This document shows positions 51,635-60,300 of a DNA stretch of 64,000 nt, piece by piece (within the stretch, counting starts at the first letter, position 1; each line of letters opens with the position of its first letter). This stretch comes from Bacteroidales bacterium. Lineage in GTDB: Bacteria > Bacteroidota > Bacteroidia > Bacteroidales > F082. The DNA is taken from positions 62,001 to 126,000 of the forward strand of contig JAFUVT010000016.1 of NCBI GenBank assembly GCA_017477425.1, in the 5' to 3' direction. The notes below the pieces were generated by a model. The model was given only the letters and a program-made list of their open reading frames with translations. It was not told the DNA's origin and did not search any database. The position numbers were made by a program, and so were the translations under genes.

Positions 51635-52390
51635 TCAAATTAGTCTCATGATTTCCAGCACAATCGCCCGCGAATAAGCATTGGCCACTTCGACGATGAA
51701 CTTGCCGAAGTCGACACGGGCGTTGTGGTCGGCGGTGTCGCTGATAGTGCGAATCACCGTGAACGGAACATTGAACTCCAGACACACCTGCGCCACGGCG
51801 GCGCCTTCCATCTCAACGCATTGCACATCTGGCAAAAGGCCCAGAATCTCATTGCGTTTCTCATCGCTGTTGATGAACTGGTCGCCGCTGGCGATGTCGC
51901 CAAAATGCAAGGTTGGGGCAAGATTGAACTCTTTGACAGCCTCCTCGCCAACCATATTTTCCACACCGTTTTGCAACAGATCCGAGACCGCTTTTCCTGC
52001 CAATTCGGTCAGTTCAGGGTCGCTATTGATGTAAACACGGTTCAATAGTGGCAACTCAAAACGCGAAAGCATGGGGCGGGCATCCAAGTCGTGCTGCACC
52101 AAGCGTTTGGAGACGACGATATCGCCCACCTTGAGGCCGTCGGCCAAGGCGCCCGCCGTGCCGATGAAAAACAAGTCGGTGACGCCGAACTCTTGTATTA
52201 ATAAGGTGGCTGTAATCGTTGCCGCCACCTTTCCCCATTTGGAAAAGGCCACCACGCAACGCACGTTATTAATCTTGCCCACCACAAACTCGCGGTTTGC
52301 GATTCGGACAATGGTCTTGTCCGTCAAAAGGGCTTTCACCTCGTCGATTTCTTGCGCCATCGCGCCCAATATGCCGATATTTCTGGTCAT
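51635..52390 (-). CDS. mtnN: 5'-methylthioadenosine/S-adenosylhomocysteine nucleosidase
   Basis: 251 residues, cleaving MTA and SAH to adenine plus the ribosyl product. Family signatures: NIGILGAMAQEIDEVKALL at the N-terminus (Glu near 13), LFFIGTAGALADGLKVGDIV (near 73), VQCVEMEGAAVAQVC (near 190, MEG of the nucleoside phosphorylase fold) and VIRTISDTADHNA with the catalytic Asp. The C-terminus is slightly longer than the usual 230 residues. Its promoter is at 52412, divergent from the LOG gene. Confidence 0.93.
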   Translation of the reverse strand: MTRNIGILGAMAQEIDEVKALLTDKTIVRIANREFVVGKINNVRCVVAFSKWGKVAATITATLLIQEFGVTDLFFIGTAGALADGLKVGDIVVSKRLVQHDLDARPMLSRFELPLLNRVYINSDPELTELAGKAVSDLLQNGVENMVGEEAVKEFNLAPTLHFGDIASGDQFINSDEKRNEILGLLPDVQCVEMEGAAVAQVCLEFNVPFTVIRTISDTADHNARVDFGKFIVEVANAYSRAIVLEIMRLI

Positions 52391-52411
52391 GATTTCAAGT
52401 TTTTAGGCGGC

Positions 52412-52419
52412 AAAGATAA
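52412..52419 (-). promoter_or_regulatory. -7 promoter box of mtnN
   Basis: TATCTTTG on the minus strand, 21 nt upstream of the mtnN ATG. Confidence 0.65.
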
Positions 52420-52428
52420 AAAAATCCT

Positions 52429-52436
52429 ACCTTTGC
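52429..52436 (+). promoter_or_regulatory. -7 promoter box of the LOG/deaminase operon
   Basis: TACCTTTG, 13 nt before the ATG at 52450. The two divergent boxes are only 9 bp apart, so the promoters must overlap. Confidence 0.65.
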
Positions 52437-52449
52437 AAAAATTTTACCG

Positions 52450-53049
52450 ATGAAGAAAATCTGTATCTTTTGCGGCAGCAGCATGGGCTTCGACCCGATT
52501 TATCGCCAAAAGGCGGCCGAATTAGGTCATGCCTTGGCCGACGACCACTGTGAGCTGCTCTACGGCGGCGGCAACGTGGGCTTGATGAACATCATCGCCG
52601 AAGTGATGAAGGAACGGGGCTGCCGCATTGTCGGCACCATCACGCAACACCTGCTGGACATGCGTGTGGGCCGCCCCGACATTGACGAACTGATAGTGGT
52701 GGAGACCATGGCCGAGCGCAAGAAAATCCTTGAGGACATGGCCGATGCCTTCATCGCCATGCCAGGCGGCGTGGGCACCATGGATGAGTTCTTCGAGGTG
52801 ATGGTACTCTCGCAACTTCGCGTCTTCGACAAGCCCGTGGCGCTCTTCAACGTGAACGGCTACTACGACGACATCGTCCGTTTCATCGAGCGGGCTACCC
52901 ATGAGGGCTTCATCCATAAGGAACACGCCGACAACATCATCGTCAGCGACGACCCGAAGGGTCTTTTGGAAGGCATCGAGAACTTCAGGCCAGTGGAACT
53001 GAAGAAATGGGTGGATGAAATTAAAGAACAAAAAACAAATATATCATGA
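52450..53049 (+). CDS. LOG-family nucleotide 5'-monophosphate phosphoribohydrolase (TIGR00730)
   Basis: 199 residues, Rossmann fold. FCGSSMGFDPIYRQKAAELG at the start, LLYGGGNVGLMNIIAEVM (near 37) and the catalytic motif AMPGGVGTMDEFFEVM (PGGxGTxxE, near 102) define the family. Such enzymes release the base from nucleoside monophosphates (cytokinin activation in plants; a general nucleotide salvage or turnover role in bacteria). Its stop overlaps the start of the next gene (ATGA), so the two products are translationally coupled. Confidence 0.92.
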   Translation: MKKICIFCGSSMGFDPIYRQKAAELGHALADDHCELLYGGGNVGLMNIIAEVMKERGCRIVGTITQHLLDMRVGRPDIDELIVVETMAERKKILEDMADAFIAMPGGVGTMDEFFEVMVLSQLRVFDKPVALFNVNGYYDDIVRFIERATHEGFIHKEHADNIIVSDDPKGLLEGIENFRPVELKKWVDEIKEQKTNIS

Positions 53050-54098
53050 TCATCATAGGAATCACAGGCACCCTCGGTGCGGGCAAAGGCACCATCGTCG
53101 ATTACTTAGTCAAGGAGAAGGGCTTCGTGCACTACTCTGTGCGGGCCTACATCACAGAAGAATGCCAACGTCGCGGCCTCGAAGTGAACCGCGACACACT
53201 GACCCTTGTGGGCAACGACCTGCGTGCCGCGCATTGTCCGAGCTACATCACCGACCAGCTCTTCGAACGCGCCAAGGCCGAAGGCAAGAACGCCGTCATC
53301 GAGAGCGTACGCACGCCAGGCGAAATCCATTCGCTACGCGAGAAGGGCGAGTTCTACCTCTTCGCCGTCGACGCCGACCGTAAAATCCGCTACGACCGCA
53401 TCTACCTCCGTGGCTCGGAGACCGACCACATCGACTTCGAGACCTTCGTGGCCAACGAGGAACGCGAGATGACTGCCACCGACCCCAACAAGCAGAACCT
53501 CGGTGCCTGCATCAAGGAGGCCGACTTCGTGCTGACCAACGACGGCAGCATCCCCGAGTTGCACGAGCAAGTGGAGAAGGCTTTGCGCCAGCTGCATGTG
53601 CGCCCGTCGTGGGACGACTATTTCCTCAATCTGGCCGACACCGTCAGCGAACGCGCCACCTGCAACCGTGGGCGTAGCGGCTGCGTCATCGTGAAGGACA
53701 AGCAGATTTTGGTGACGGGCTATGTCGGCTCACCGAAGGGTCTCCCCCACTGCGACGATGTGGGCCACCTATTCCGCAAAACCATCCACGAGGACGGCAG
53801 CGTCACGCAACACTGCGTGCGCACCGTACATGCCGAGCAGAACGCCATCTGTCAGGCTGCCCGCAGAGGCATCGCCTTGGACGGCAGCACCTTATATTGC
53901 CGCATGACCCCTTGCCGCACCTGCGCCATGCTCATCATCAACTGCGGCATCGTGCGCGTGGTGTGCGAACGCCGCTACCACAACGGTGCTGAGACCGAGG
54001 AGATGTTCAAGCAAGTGGGCATTAAACTGGAGTACAAATACGACGAGGTGCAGCAGTACGAGGGACAACGCTGCGACAATACCGATCCCGCAAAATAA
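53046..54098 (+). CDS. P-loop kinase-like / deoxycytidylate deaminase fusion
   Basis: 350 residues, two domains. Residues 1-185 form a nucleoside/dephospho-CoA kinase-like P-loop domain with Walker A GITGTLGAGKGTIVDYL at the N-terminus and the lid-like FVANEEREMTATDPNKQNLG. Residues 195-345 are a zinc-dependent cytidine deaminase-like domain: TVHAEQNAICQAA (HAE, near 258) and MTPCRTCAMLIINCGI (PCxxC, near 290), as in dCMP deaminases. The same order of domains occurs in fungal dCMP deaminase and in the anti-phage DcdV/AvcD proteins that deplete dCTP. Whether this copy is metabolic or defensive cannot be told; the coupled LOG gene favours a nucleotide-turnover function. Confidence 0.9.
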   Translation: MIIIGITGTLGAGKGTIVDYLVKEKGFVHYSVRAYITEECQRRGLEVNRDTLTLVGNDLRAAHCPSYITDQLFERAKAEGKNAVIESVRTPGEIHSLREKGEFYLFAVDADRKIRYDRIYLRGSETDHIDFETFVANEEREMTATDPNKQNLGACIKEADFVLTNDGSIPELHEQVEKALRQLHVRPSWDDYFLNLADTVSERATCNRGRSGCVIVKDKQILVTGYVGSPKGLPHCDDVGHLFRKTIHEDGSVTQHCVRTVHAEQNAICQAARRGIALDGSTLYCRMTPCRTCAMLIINCGIVRVVCERRYHNGAETEEMFKQVGIKLEYKYDEVQQYEGQRCDNTDPAK

Positions 54099-54118
54099 CA
54101 ATCGGAACGATTAGATAT

Positions 54119-54155
54119 GTAGAGACGTAGCGCGCTACGTCTCTACCTTTTTTCC
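54119..54155. repeat. Perfect GTAGAGACG palindrome, also a terminator
   Basis: A perfect 28-bp palindrome (54119-54146, GTAGAGACGTAGCG and its complement) followed by CTTTTTTTCC. It terminates the LOG/deaminase operon. Its other strand supplies the last two codons and the TAG stop of nhaC. Confidence 0.93.
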
Positions 54156-55799
54156 GACTAACCTCACTATTAGGCCTAACGCCACAAATCCCATCAAAAA
54201 CGCCAGCCAAGAAGGCAAGCCCAAGGCCGTCGGCAGTACACCTAACACCAGAGCTGTTGCGCCCACGGTGAGCGCATAAGGCATCTGCGTGCTGACGTGT
54301 TGCAGATGGTTGCAGCTCGAAGCCAAGGAGCTCATAATCGTTGTGTCGGAAATCGGAGAACAGTGGTCGCCCATAACGGCACCCGCCAGCACCGAGGCCA
54401 CCACATTGTAGAACAGCGGCATCGTGGCCTCCACCGACAGACCTTGCTCTTGGCACAACAGCCACGAAGCAGGCAGAATCAGCGGATAAAGGATGGCCAT
54501 CGTGCCCCAGGAAGTGCCCGTCGAGAAGCCAATCAAGGCGGCTAAGACGAATGTCAGGACGGGAACCAAGGCTGGCGACAGCGACCATTGCAGCAACAGT
54601 TGCGAGACAAACTCGGCCGTGTGCATGTCTTTGGTCACCAAGGCGATAGACCACGCCATGGTCAGAATCAAAACGGCATTGAACATGCTCTTGAAGCCTT
54701 CTACGACCTCCTCCATCACCTTGCCGAACTCCATTTGGCCGCGCAGCAAAGTCATCACGATGGCCGTCAGCAGTGACAACACCGAAGCCCACAGCAAAGC
54801 CTTGTAGGAATTGGCCGCGCCGATGGTGGCCGAGAGCTTCGAGAAGAAGCCGATGCTGCCGTCGTTCCAAACGGCTGCATCATAACCCGTGACGAAAAGT
54901 CCGATAATCGTCCCGAAAATCAAGACCGCCAAGGGAAGCAACGCATCGATGATATGGGCTTTATTGGTCTTATGCTCAAGCATTTCGGTCTCCGAAGCGT
55001 GCAACGTTCTTGCTTTGCATTCCGCCTTCAGCATGGGACCAAAATCGCGACCGCTGAGGATAATCATCAGGACGAAACCCAAGGTCAGGAAGGGATAGAA
55101 ACTATAGGCGAGCGAATGGAAAAACACCGAATAGGCCGAGGCTTCGAGGCCGATGGCGTTGATGCCGTCCTGGATGTAACTCAATTCCGCCCCAATCCAA
55201 GTGGTGACGAAAGCCACGGCCACCACAGGCGCCGAGGTGGAATCGACGATATACGAGAGTTTTTCGCGCGACACTCGCAGCTTATCGGTAATCGGGCGCA
55301 TAGTGTTGCCTACGACGAGCGTGTTGGAATAGTCGTCGAAAAAGACGCAGAGGTCCATCAGGAAGGTCATCAGCTGTCCCGAGCGCGGTCCTCTCGCCTT
55401 GCGCGACAGCCAGTTGACCACACCCTGCATGCCGCCATTGGCCGTAATGACGCGCACCATGCCGCCGATAATCAAGGTGAAGACGATGATGAGCACATGG
55501 TCGGCATCAAAGAGCGAACCCACCACATAGGTATCCACCACGCGCAGCAATCCGCCACCCAAGGCCTCGAACGGGCCATGACCCGAATACAGCGCCATGA
55601 TGAAAGTGCCCGTCAGGATGCCGACAAACAGTGACGAAATCACCTCTTTTATTAATAGCGCCATCACGATGGCCACCAGCGGCGGCAAAATCGACATCCA
55701 AAGCGGCATCGGGCCATTGACGGGACCCGTCACCGCAAGCAGCACCAAGCCCAAAAGCAAGGCCAGCACCACCACAAACGCTATCCATTTTTTCTTCAT
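54135..55799 (-). CDS. nhaC: NhaC-family Na+/H+ antiporter
   Basis: About 554 residues, an inner-membrane antiporter with some 12 hydrophobic helices. WIAFVVVLALLLGLVLLAV is the first. Family segments include FFDDYSNTLVVGNTMRPITD (near 158, acidic residues in the membrane), YIVDSTSAPVVAVAFVTTWI (near 185), FSTGTSWGTMAILYPLILPA (near 430) and GDHCSPISDTTIMSSLASSC (near 480). The start is the ATG at 55799, because the ATG at 55817 lies within the promoter box. The C-terminal Glu-Thr codons and the TAG stop are part of the GTAGAGACG palindrome at 54119-54146. An NhaC-type antiporter fits the Na+-based energetics of this genome; other substrates (lactate/malate, arginine/ornithine types) cannot be excluded. 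Confidence 0.88.
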   Translation of the reverse strand: MKKKWIAFVVVLALLLGLVLLAVTGPVNGPMPLWMSILPPLVAIVMALLIKEVISSLFVGILTGTFIMALYSGHGPFEALGGGLLRVVDTYVVGSLFDADHVLIIVFTLIIGGMVRVITANGGMQGVVNWLSRKARGPRSGQLMTFLMDLCVFFDDYSNTLVVGNTMRPITDKLRVSREKLSYIVDSTSAPVVAVAFVTTWIGAELSYIQDGINAIGLEASAYSVFFHSLAYSFYPFLTLGFVLMIILSGRDFGPMLKAECKARTLHASETEMLEHKTNKAHIIDALLPLAVLIFGTIIGLFVTGYDAAVWNDGSIGFFSKLSATIGAANSYKALLWASVLSLLTAIVMTLLRGQMEFGKVMEEVVEGFKSMFNAVLILTMAWSIALVTKDMHTAEFVSQLLLQWSLSPALVPVLTFVLAALIGFSTGTSWGTMAILYPLILPASWLLCQEQGLSVEATMPLFYNVVASVLAGAVMGDHCSPISDTTIMSSLASSCNHLQHVSTQMPYALTVGATALVLGVLPTALGLPSWLAFLMGFVALGLIVRLVGKKVET

Positions 55800-55816
55800 G
55801 GGCACAATTTGAGGCA

Positions 55817-55824
55817 CAAAAATA
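55817..55824 (-). promoter_or_regulatory. -7 promoter box of nhaC
   Basis: TATTTTTG on the minus strand, 17 nt upstream of the ATG at 55799. Confidence 0.65.
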
Positions 55825-55867
55825 GCGTTTTTTGTAGAAAAATCACTTGTCCGATTGATTTTGGTCT

Positions 55868-55875
55868 TATTTTTG
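55868..55875 (+). promoter_or_regulatory. -7 promoter box of the lipoprotein pair
   Basis: TATTTTTG, 52 nt before the ATG at 55928. Confidence 0.6.
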
Positions 55876-55927
55876 CAAGCGTAATCTGATTTGGTAACAA
55901 CAATCTTAAATCATAAACTAACGTATC

Positions 55928-56431
55928 ATGAAGAAAACACTTATCATCGCATTAAGCTGCCTAGCCATCCTGTTTGCAGCCTGCAAAAAACCCGTCGAAC
56001 CTACACCACAAGAAGTTGATTATGCCGTCGAGTATGTTGGAAACTACCTGGGGCAATTCACACTCACCATCACCTCAATGAACAACCAGCCCCAAACAGG
56101 CATGAGTTTTCCCATCGACAGCATAACGATGAGGATCGCCAAAGCCGATGCCGACAACGTCATTACGGCCAGCGTCGCCATTGAGAACGAGGTTTACCAA
56201 GCCACTGGCAGGGCAACGGCAGAAAAAATCGAATTCGACGCCATCCCGCTCAACCTTGAAAAGCCCGACTTCACCATCGAAGGCACGCTCGAACTGGAAG
56301 GCACAAAAGACAGTGACATGCTCCATATCACCGGTAATTTCTCAGGCTCGGGTACGGCCTCTATTATGGGACAAGAGCAGAGCTTTGAAGAAGTCTCTGG
56401 TACTGTGAACGGCAACCTTACGAAACAATAA
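55928..56431 (+). CDS. Small calycin-like lipoprotein
   Basis: 167 residues with a lipobox (CLAILFAACKKP). After a proline-rich linker comes a beta-rich domain (YVGNYLGQFTLTITSM, IDSITMRIAKADADNVITA, ENEVYQATGRATAEKIEFDA, MLHITGNFSGSGTASIMG). The pattern of a strand-loop barrel resembles lipocalin-like domains. Function unknown. The following gene, 18 nt downstream, has a similar domain at its C-terminus (NYEGN, ITSxxx, GTVNG-like ends), so the two are probably related and cotranscribed. Confidence 0.72.
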   Translation: MKKTLIIALSCLAILFAACKKPVEPTPQEVDYAVEYVGNYLGQFTLTITSMNNQPQTGMSFPIDSITMRIAKADADNVITASVAIENEVYQATGRATAEKIEFDAIPLNLEKPDFTIEGTLELEGTKDSDMLHITGNFSGSGTASIMGQEQSFEEVSGTVNGNLTKQ

Positions 56432-56449
56432 CCTCAAAATCATAACATC

Positions 56450-57292
56450 ATGAGAAAATCAACATTAGTTATGGCTTGCCTCGTCGGATTGGCGATGCTG
56501 GCAAGTTGCAAGAAAGACCCTGTCGCTCCCACCATTGAAATGTATGCGGGCGACGAAGGAACGACCTGCGTCACTGAAAACGCACAAGTGTTTTCAGGTG
56601 ACCAAATCTTCGTCGGTTTCAAGGGTACTGGAGAGAACGTCTCCAAAATCGATGTCACCGTTGCCCAAAATGGAACTGTATTGGACGCCTTCCATCACCA
56701 ATGGAACACCCCCACCAACAACTTTGAAATCACGTGCGATTTCACCATTGAAGCCAGCGGCACCGTGGCCATTACCGGCACTGTGACCGACGCAGCAGGA
56801 CAAACCGCCACGAAGAGTTTCAACATCATTTACAACGAGAAACCGAATGCCAAGTTCCTGGGCAACTATGAAGGCAACGCCCTCTTCACCGGCACCATGG
56901 AAGCCGCTGTGGCAGGCATGGAACCGATGCAGCAAGAGGTCACCGACCAAGAAATGCCCGTCATCCTCACTATCAGCGAAGGCGAAACCATGAATGAAGT
57001 CGTCGCCGTTTGCAAGATCAACGACCAGGAGTCAACTGCCACGGGAACGGTGGATGGCGACAAAGTCAACTTCGTGCTGACCGATGTGCCCTACACCTTC
57101 GACTATGAAATGAACGGATTCACCGTTTCGCCCACCATCATTATGAACCTCAACCTCACTGCCACTCTGGTTGGCAGTCAACTCAACCTTGAGGGAACCT
57201 GCAACGGTGATGGCGAAGTCCACATTCTCTTCTACAATGGTACCATCGCCATTGACGGCACCATCGGTGGCAGCTTGGACAAAACGGAATGA
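56450..57292 (+). CDS. Two-domain lipoprotein (Ig-like plus calycin-like)
   Basis: 280 residues with a lipobox (LVGLAMLASCKKD). Residues 25-130 are an Ig-like domain (KIDVTVAQNGTVLDAF, NNFEITCDFTIEASGTVAIT, DAAGQTATKSFNIIY). Residues 135-280 are a barrel-like domain beginning KFLGNYEGNALFTGTMEAAV, with YTFDYEMNGFTVSPTIIMNL and the end TIAIDGTIGGSLDKTE. This second domain resembles the whole mature part of the upstream lipoprotein. Function unknown; probably attached to the outer membrane. Confidence 0.72.
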   Translation: MRKSTLVMACLVGLAMLASCKKDPVAPTIEMYAGDEGTTCVTENAQVFSGDQIFVGFKGTGENVSKIDVTVAQNGTVLDAFHHQWNTPTNNFEITCDFTIEASGTVAITGTVTDAAGQTATKSFNIIYNEKPNAKFLGNYEGNALFTGTMEAAVAGMEPMQQEVTDQEMPVILTISEGETMNEVVAVCKINDQESTATGTVDGDKVNFVLTDVPYTFDYEMNGFTVSPTIIMNLNLTATLVGSQLNLEGTCNGDGEVHILFYNGTIAIDGTIGGSLDKTE

Positions 57293-57304
57293 ATGCGACA
57301 CCCA

Positions 57305-57332
57305 GTAGAGACGTAGCGCGCTACGTCTCCAC
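57305..57332. repeat. GTAGAGACG palindrome
   Basis: A 28-bp copy identical to the one at 54119 except for one base near the end (CTCC for CTCT). Confidence 0.9.
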
Positions 57333-57337
57333 AAACG

Positions 57338-57367
57338 AAAAACGGACGACCGAAATCGTCCGTTTTT
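57338..57367. terminator. Bidirectional terminator between lipoprotein and tRNA-fMet
   Basis: A 12-bp stem AAAAACGGACGA / TCGTCCGTTTTT with loop CCGAAA and A/T runs on both sides, between the plus-strand lipoprotein gene and the minus-strand tRNA. Confidence 0.9.
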
Positions 57368-57373
57368 GCATTG

Positions 57374-57445
57374 TAGCGGGGGAAGGATTCGAACCTCCGA
57401 CCTCCGGGTTATGAGCCCGACGAGCTGCCTCTGCTCTACCCCGCA
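57374..57445 (-). tRNA. Initiator tRNA-Met (CAT)
   Basis: A 72-nt cloverleaf on the minus strand. The anticodon arm TCGGGCTCATAACCCGG has the three consecutive G-C pairs of initiators. Acceptor TGCGGGG faces CCCCGCT, so the 1-72 position is a U-U mismatch, the other initiator hallmark (C-A in E. coli). Discriminator A; CCA not encoded; T-arm GGAGGTTCGAATCCTTC. Confidence 0.93.
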
Positions 57446-57549
57446 TCCTGCAAAATTTCGGCTGACGAAAATTTTTCGCTCCCGAAATCGGCTGCAAAAA
57501 TAATAATTTTGTTTCTTTGCAGAGCAAAAAACCAAGAAAAAATTTCACT

Positions 57550-58431
57550 ATGGCACATAAAGCAGGCTATGTCAACATTATAGGTCGCCCCAACGTGGGC
57601 AAGTCAACCCTTATGAATCAGCTCGTTGGAGAGAAAATCTCCATCATCACCTCGAAAGCGCAGACCACACGCCACCGCATCCTCGGCATCGTCAACGGCG
57701 ACGACTTCCAAATCGTCTTCTCCGACACGCCCGGCATCATCAAAGACCCCGCCTACAAGATGCACGAGGTGATGAACCAGTTCGTCAACGTGGCCCTCAT
57801 CGATGCCGACCTTATCCTCTTCGTCGTCGACATCACCGACAAGAAAATCGAGGAAAAGACCGTGGAGAGACTGAAAACCACCGAGATACCCATCTTCGTG
57901 CTCATCAACAAAATCGACCTTTCGACGCAAGAACAAGTGGAACAAGCCGTTGAATTTTGGAGACAGCAACTGCCCTCAGCCACCGTTTTCCCGCTTTCGG
58001 CGCAATATGGAGCCAATGTGGAGTTCATCTTCAAGCAGATTTTGGAGCAACTGCCCGAGTGTCCGCCTTATTTCCCCAAGGACGAACTCACCGACCGCTC
58101 GATGCGTTTCTTCATCACCGAAATCATCCGCGAGAAGATTCTGCTCAACTACCAGCAGGAAATCCCCTACTCCGTTCAGGTTGAGGTGGAGAGCTACGAG
58201 GAAACCGAGAAGCACATCCACATCCGCAGCGTCATCTATGTGGCCCGCGACTCGCAAAAAGGCATCATCATCGGCAAGGGCGGCAGCGCCATCAAGAAGC
58301 TCGGGATGCAGGCCCGCGCCGACATTGAGGAGTTTACGGGAAAGAAGATTTTCTTGGAACTTTTCGTGAAAGTCGACAAGGACTGGCGCGACAATGAGGC
58401 CGAGTTGAAGCGGTTTGGCTATGAAGCCTAA
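57550..58431 (+). CDS. era: GTPase Era
   Basis: 293 residues, a KH-domain GTPase that binds the 3' end of 16S rRNA during 30S maturation. G1 [21 protein letters not shown]2 around [10 protein letters not shown]3 FSDTPGII and G4 VLINKIDL are present. The C-terminal KH domain has the [20 protein letters not shown] segment. I chose the ATG at 57550 (MAHKAGYV), since the frame upstream has only a TTG and runs into the leader. der follows 41 nt downstream on its own promoter. Confidence 0.96.
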   Translation: MAHKAGYVNIIGRPNVGKSTLMNQLVGEKISIITSKAQTTRHRILGIVNGDDFQIVFSDTPGIIKDPAYKMHEVMNQFVNVALIDADLILFVVDITDKKIEEKTVERLKTTEIPIFVLINKIDLSTQEQVEQAVEFWRQQLPSATVFPLSAQYGANVEFIFKQILEQLPECPPYFPKDELTDRSMRFFITEIIREKILLNYQQEIPYSVQVEVESYEETEKHIHIRSVIYVARDSQKGIIIGKGGSAIKKLGMQARADIEEFTGKKIFLELFVKVDKDWRDNEAELKRFGYEA

Positions 58432-58439
58432 TTTTTTCG

Positions 58440-58447
58440 TATTTTTG
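58440..58447 (+). promoter_or_regulatory. -7 promoter box of der
   Basis: TATTTTTG, 25 nt before the der ATG. Confidence 0.65.
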
Positions 58448-58472
58448 CCGCAAATTTCAAAATCATCAAAAA

Positions 58473-59780
58473 ATGTCAAACATTGTAGCTATTGTGGGGA
58501 GACCCAATGTGGGAAAATCGACTTTGTTCAACCGTCTGCTGAAGCAGCGCATGGCCATCGTGGAAGAGACGAGCGGCGTGACACGCGACCGGCACTACGG
58601 CAAGAGCGATTGGAATGGAAAGGAATTCACCGTCATCGACACCGGCGGCTATGTGGTGGGGTCGGACGACATTTTTGAAGAAGAAATCCGCAAGCAGGTG
58701 GACCTGGCCATCGACGAGGCCGATGTCATCGTCTTCTTGGTCGACGGTCGCGATGGACTCCACGTCCTCGACGAGGATGTGGCCGTCATCCTGCGCCAAC
58801 AGAAAAAGCCTGTCCTTTTGGCTGTCAACAAGATTGATGAGCCTAATAAAGAAGCATTGGCGGGCGAATTCTACGCCTTGGGGCTGGGTGAGCCCTTCCC
58901 TATGTCAGCCATGACGGGCACAGGCACGGGCGAATTGTTGGACAAAGTCTGCGAGCTTTTGCCCTCCGACACCACCGACTTCGACACCGACCTGCCGCGC
59001 TTCACCGTGGTGGGAAGGCCGAATGTGGGCAAATCGTCCTTAATCAACGCTTTCCTCGGCACCGACCGTCACATCGTGACCGACATCGCCGGCACCACGC
59101 GCGATGCCAACTACACGCGCTACAAGGCCTTTGGCATGGAGTTCATGCTCGTCGACACCGCTGGCCTGCGCAAAAAGAGCAAGGTGGAGGAAGACATCGA
59201 GTTTTACTCGGTATTGCGTTCCATCCGTGCCATCGAAGACAGCGACGTGGCCATCCTCATGCTCGACGCCACGCAAGGCTTCGAAGCCCAGGACATGAAC
59301 ATCCTGCGCCTCATCGAGAAGAACAAGAAAGGCCTGGTGATGGTCGTCAACAAGTGGGACTTGGTGGAGAAAGACTCCAACACGCACAAAGCCTACGAAG
59401 AGTTGATTCGCGAGCGCACGGCGCCTTTTACCGACTATCCCATCATCTTCACCTCGGCCATCAACAAGCAACGTATCTATAAAGTGCTGGAGACGGCACA
59501 CAAGGTCTACGAAAACCGCGAGCGCCGCGTCCCCGTGCGCGAGCTGAACGACAAGATGCTGGAAATCATCAACTCCGTGCCGCTGCCGACGGCATCGCGC
59601 GGCCGTTTCCTGAAAATCAAGTACATCACCCAGCTGAAGAGCATCGCGCCGCAGTTCATCTTCTTCTGCAACCTGCCGAAGGACGTGAAGGAGAACTACA
59701 AGCGCTTCTTGGAGAACAAGATCCGCGAGACTTGGGACTTCAATGGCGTGCCGATTCAGTTGATTTTCAAGGAGAAATAA
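58473..59780 (+). CDS. der: Ribosome biogenesis GTPase Der (EngA)
   Basis: 435 residues with the unique double G domain. First: [26 protein letters not shown] and NKID (near 118). Second: [20 protein letters not shown] (near 178), DTAGLRKKS and VNKWDLV (near 290). A C-terminal KH-like domain follows ([20 protein letters not shown]). It is required for 50S subunit assembly. The length is normal. It lies immediately after era, a common arrangement in Bacteroidota. Confidence 0.97.
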   Translation: MSNIVAIVGRPNVGKSTLFNRLLKQRMAIVEETSGVTRDRHYGKSDWNGKEFTVIDTGGYVVGSDDIFEEEIRKQVDLAIDEADVIVFLVDGRDGLHVLDEDVAVILRQQKKPVLLAVNKIDEPNKEALAGEFYALGLGEPFPMSAMTGTGTGELLDKVCELLPSDTTDFDTDLPRFTVVGRPNVGKSSLINAFLGTDRHIVTDIAGTTRDANYTRYKAFGMEFMLVDTAGLRKKSKVEEDIEFYSVLRSIRAIEDSDVAILMLDATQGFEAQDMNILRLIEKNKKGLVMVVNKWDLVEKDSNTHKAYEELIRERTAPFTDYPIIFTSAINKQRIYKVLETAHKVYENRERRVPVRELNDKMLEIINSVPLPTASRGRFLKIKYITQLKSIAPQFIFFCNLPKDVKENYKRFLENKIRETWDFNGVPIQLIFKEK

Positions 59781-59784
59781 CATA

Positions 59785-59856
59785 TTGACACGGGACTTCG
59801 GGACACGGGACACGAGACCATCGTCCCGCGTCTCGTAGTCTCGCGTCTCACGTCAA
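59785..59856. repeat. Imperfect palindromic repeat between der and the S4 gene
   Basis: A 72-bp GC-rich stretch with outer ends TTGAC / GTCAA and internal variants of GGGACACG and CGCGTCTC on opposing arms. It could fold as one long imperfect hairpin. It is unlike the two main repeat families of the window. Confidence 0.65.
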
Positions 59857-59860
59857 AAAA

Positions 59861-60250
59861 ATGGAAAACGAAGAAAACATCGTCCGGATGGACAAATGGC
59901 TGTGGGCGGCGCGCCTCTTCAAGACGCGCAGTTTGGCCGTGGATGCCATCAAAGGCGGCAAGGTGAAGATGGACGACAACCCCGTCAAGCCCTCGCGCGA
60001 GGTGAAGGTGGGCGACATCATCCAAGTGCAGATTGAACAATTGCACAAGGTGGTGGAGGTGAAAACCATCATCAAGAACCGCGTTTCGCCCAAGCAGGTG
60101 CTCGAAATCTATAACGACCTCACACCCAAGGAGGAATACGAGCGCATCGAGTTCATGAACGCCTACAAAGCCGAGTGGCGCGACCGAGGCGCTGGTCGCC
60201 CGACCAAGAAGGAACGCCGAATGATTGAACGGCTGAAGGACGAAATGTAA
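59861..60250 (+). CDS. hslR: RNA-binding S4 domain protein (Hsp15-like)
   Basis: 129 residues. The S4 domain is at the N-terminus: VRMDKWLWAARLFKTRSLAV, then IKGGKVKMDDNPVKPSREVK and GDIIQVQIEQL. A basic C-terminal tail ends KKERRMIERLKDEM. Hsp15 rescues stalled 50S subunits carrying peptidyl-tRNA after heat shock; the same role is likely here. It lies 80 nt after der, separated by a palindromic repeat. Confidence 0.88.
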   Translation: MENEENIVRMDKWLWAARLFKTRSLAVDAIKGGKVKMDDNPVKPSREVKVGDIIQVQIEQLHKVVEVKTIIKNRVSPKQVLEIYNDLTPKEEYERIEFMNAYKAEWRDRGAGRPTKKERRMIERLKDEM

Positions 60251-60270
60251 AGGCATTTCCGAATTCTTCC

Positions 60271-60278
60271 TATCTTTG
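60271..60278 (+). promoter_or_regulatory. -7 promoter box of the DUF4249/TonB-receptor operon
   Basis: TATCTTTG, 22 nt before the ATG at 60301. Confidence 0.65.
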
Positions 60279-60300
60279 CAGCCTCAAACCATTCTGACAA

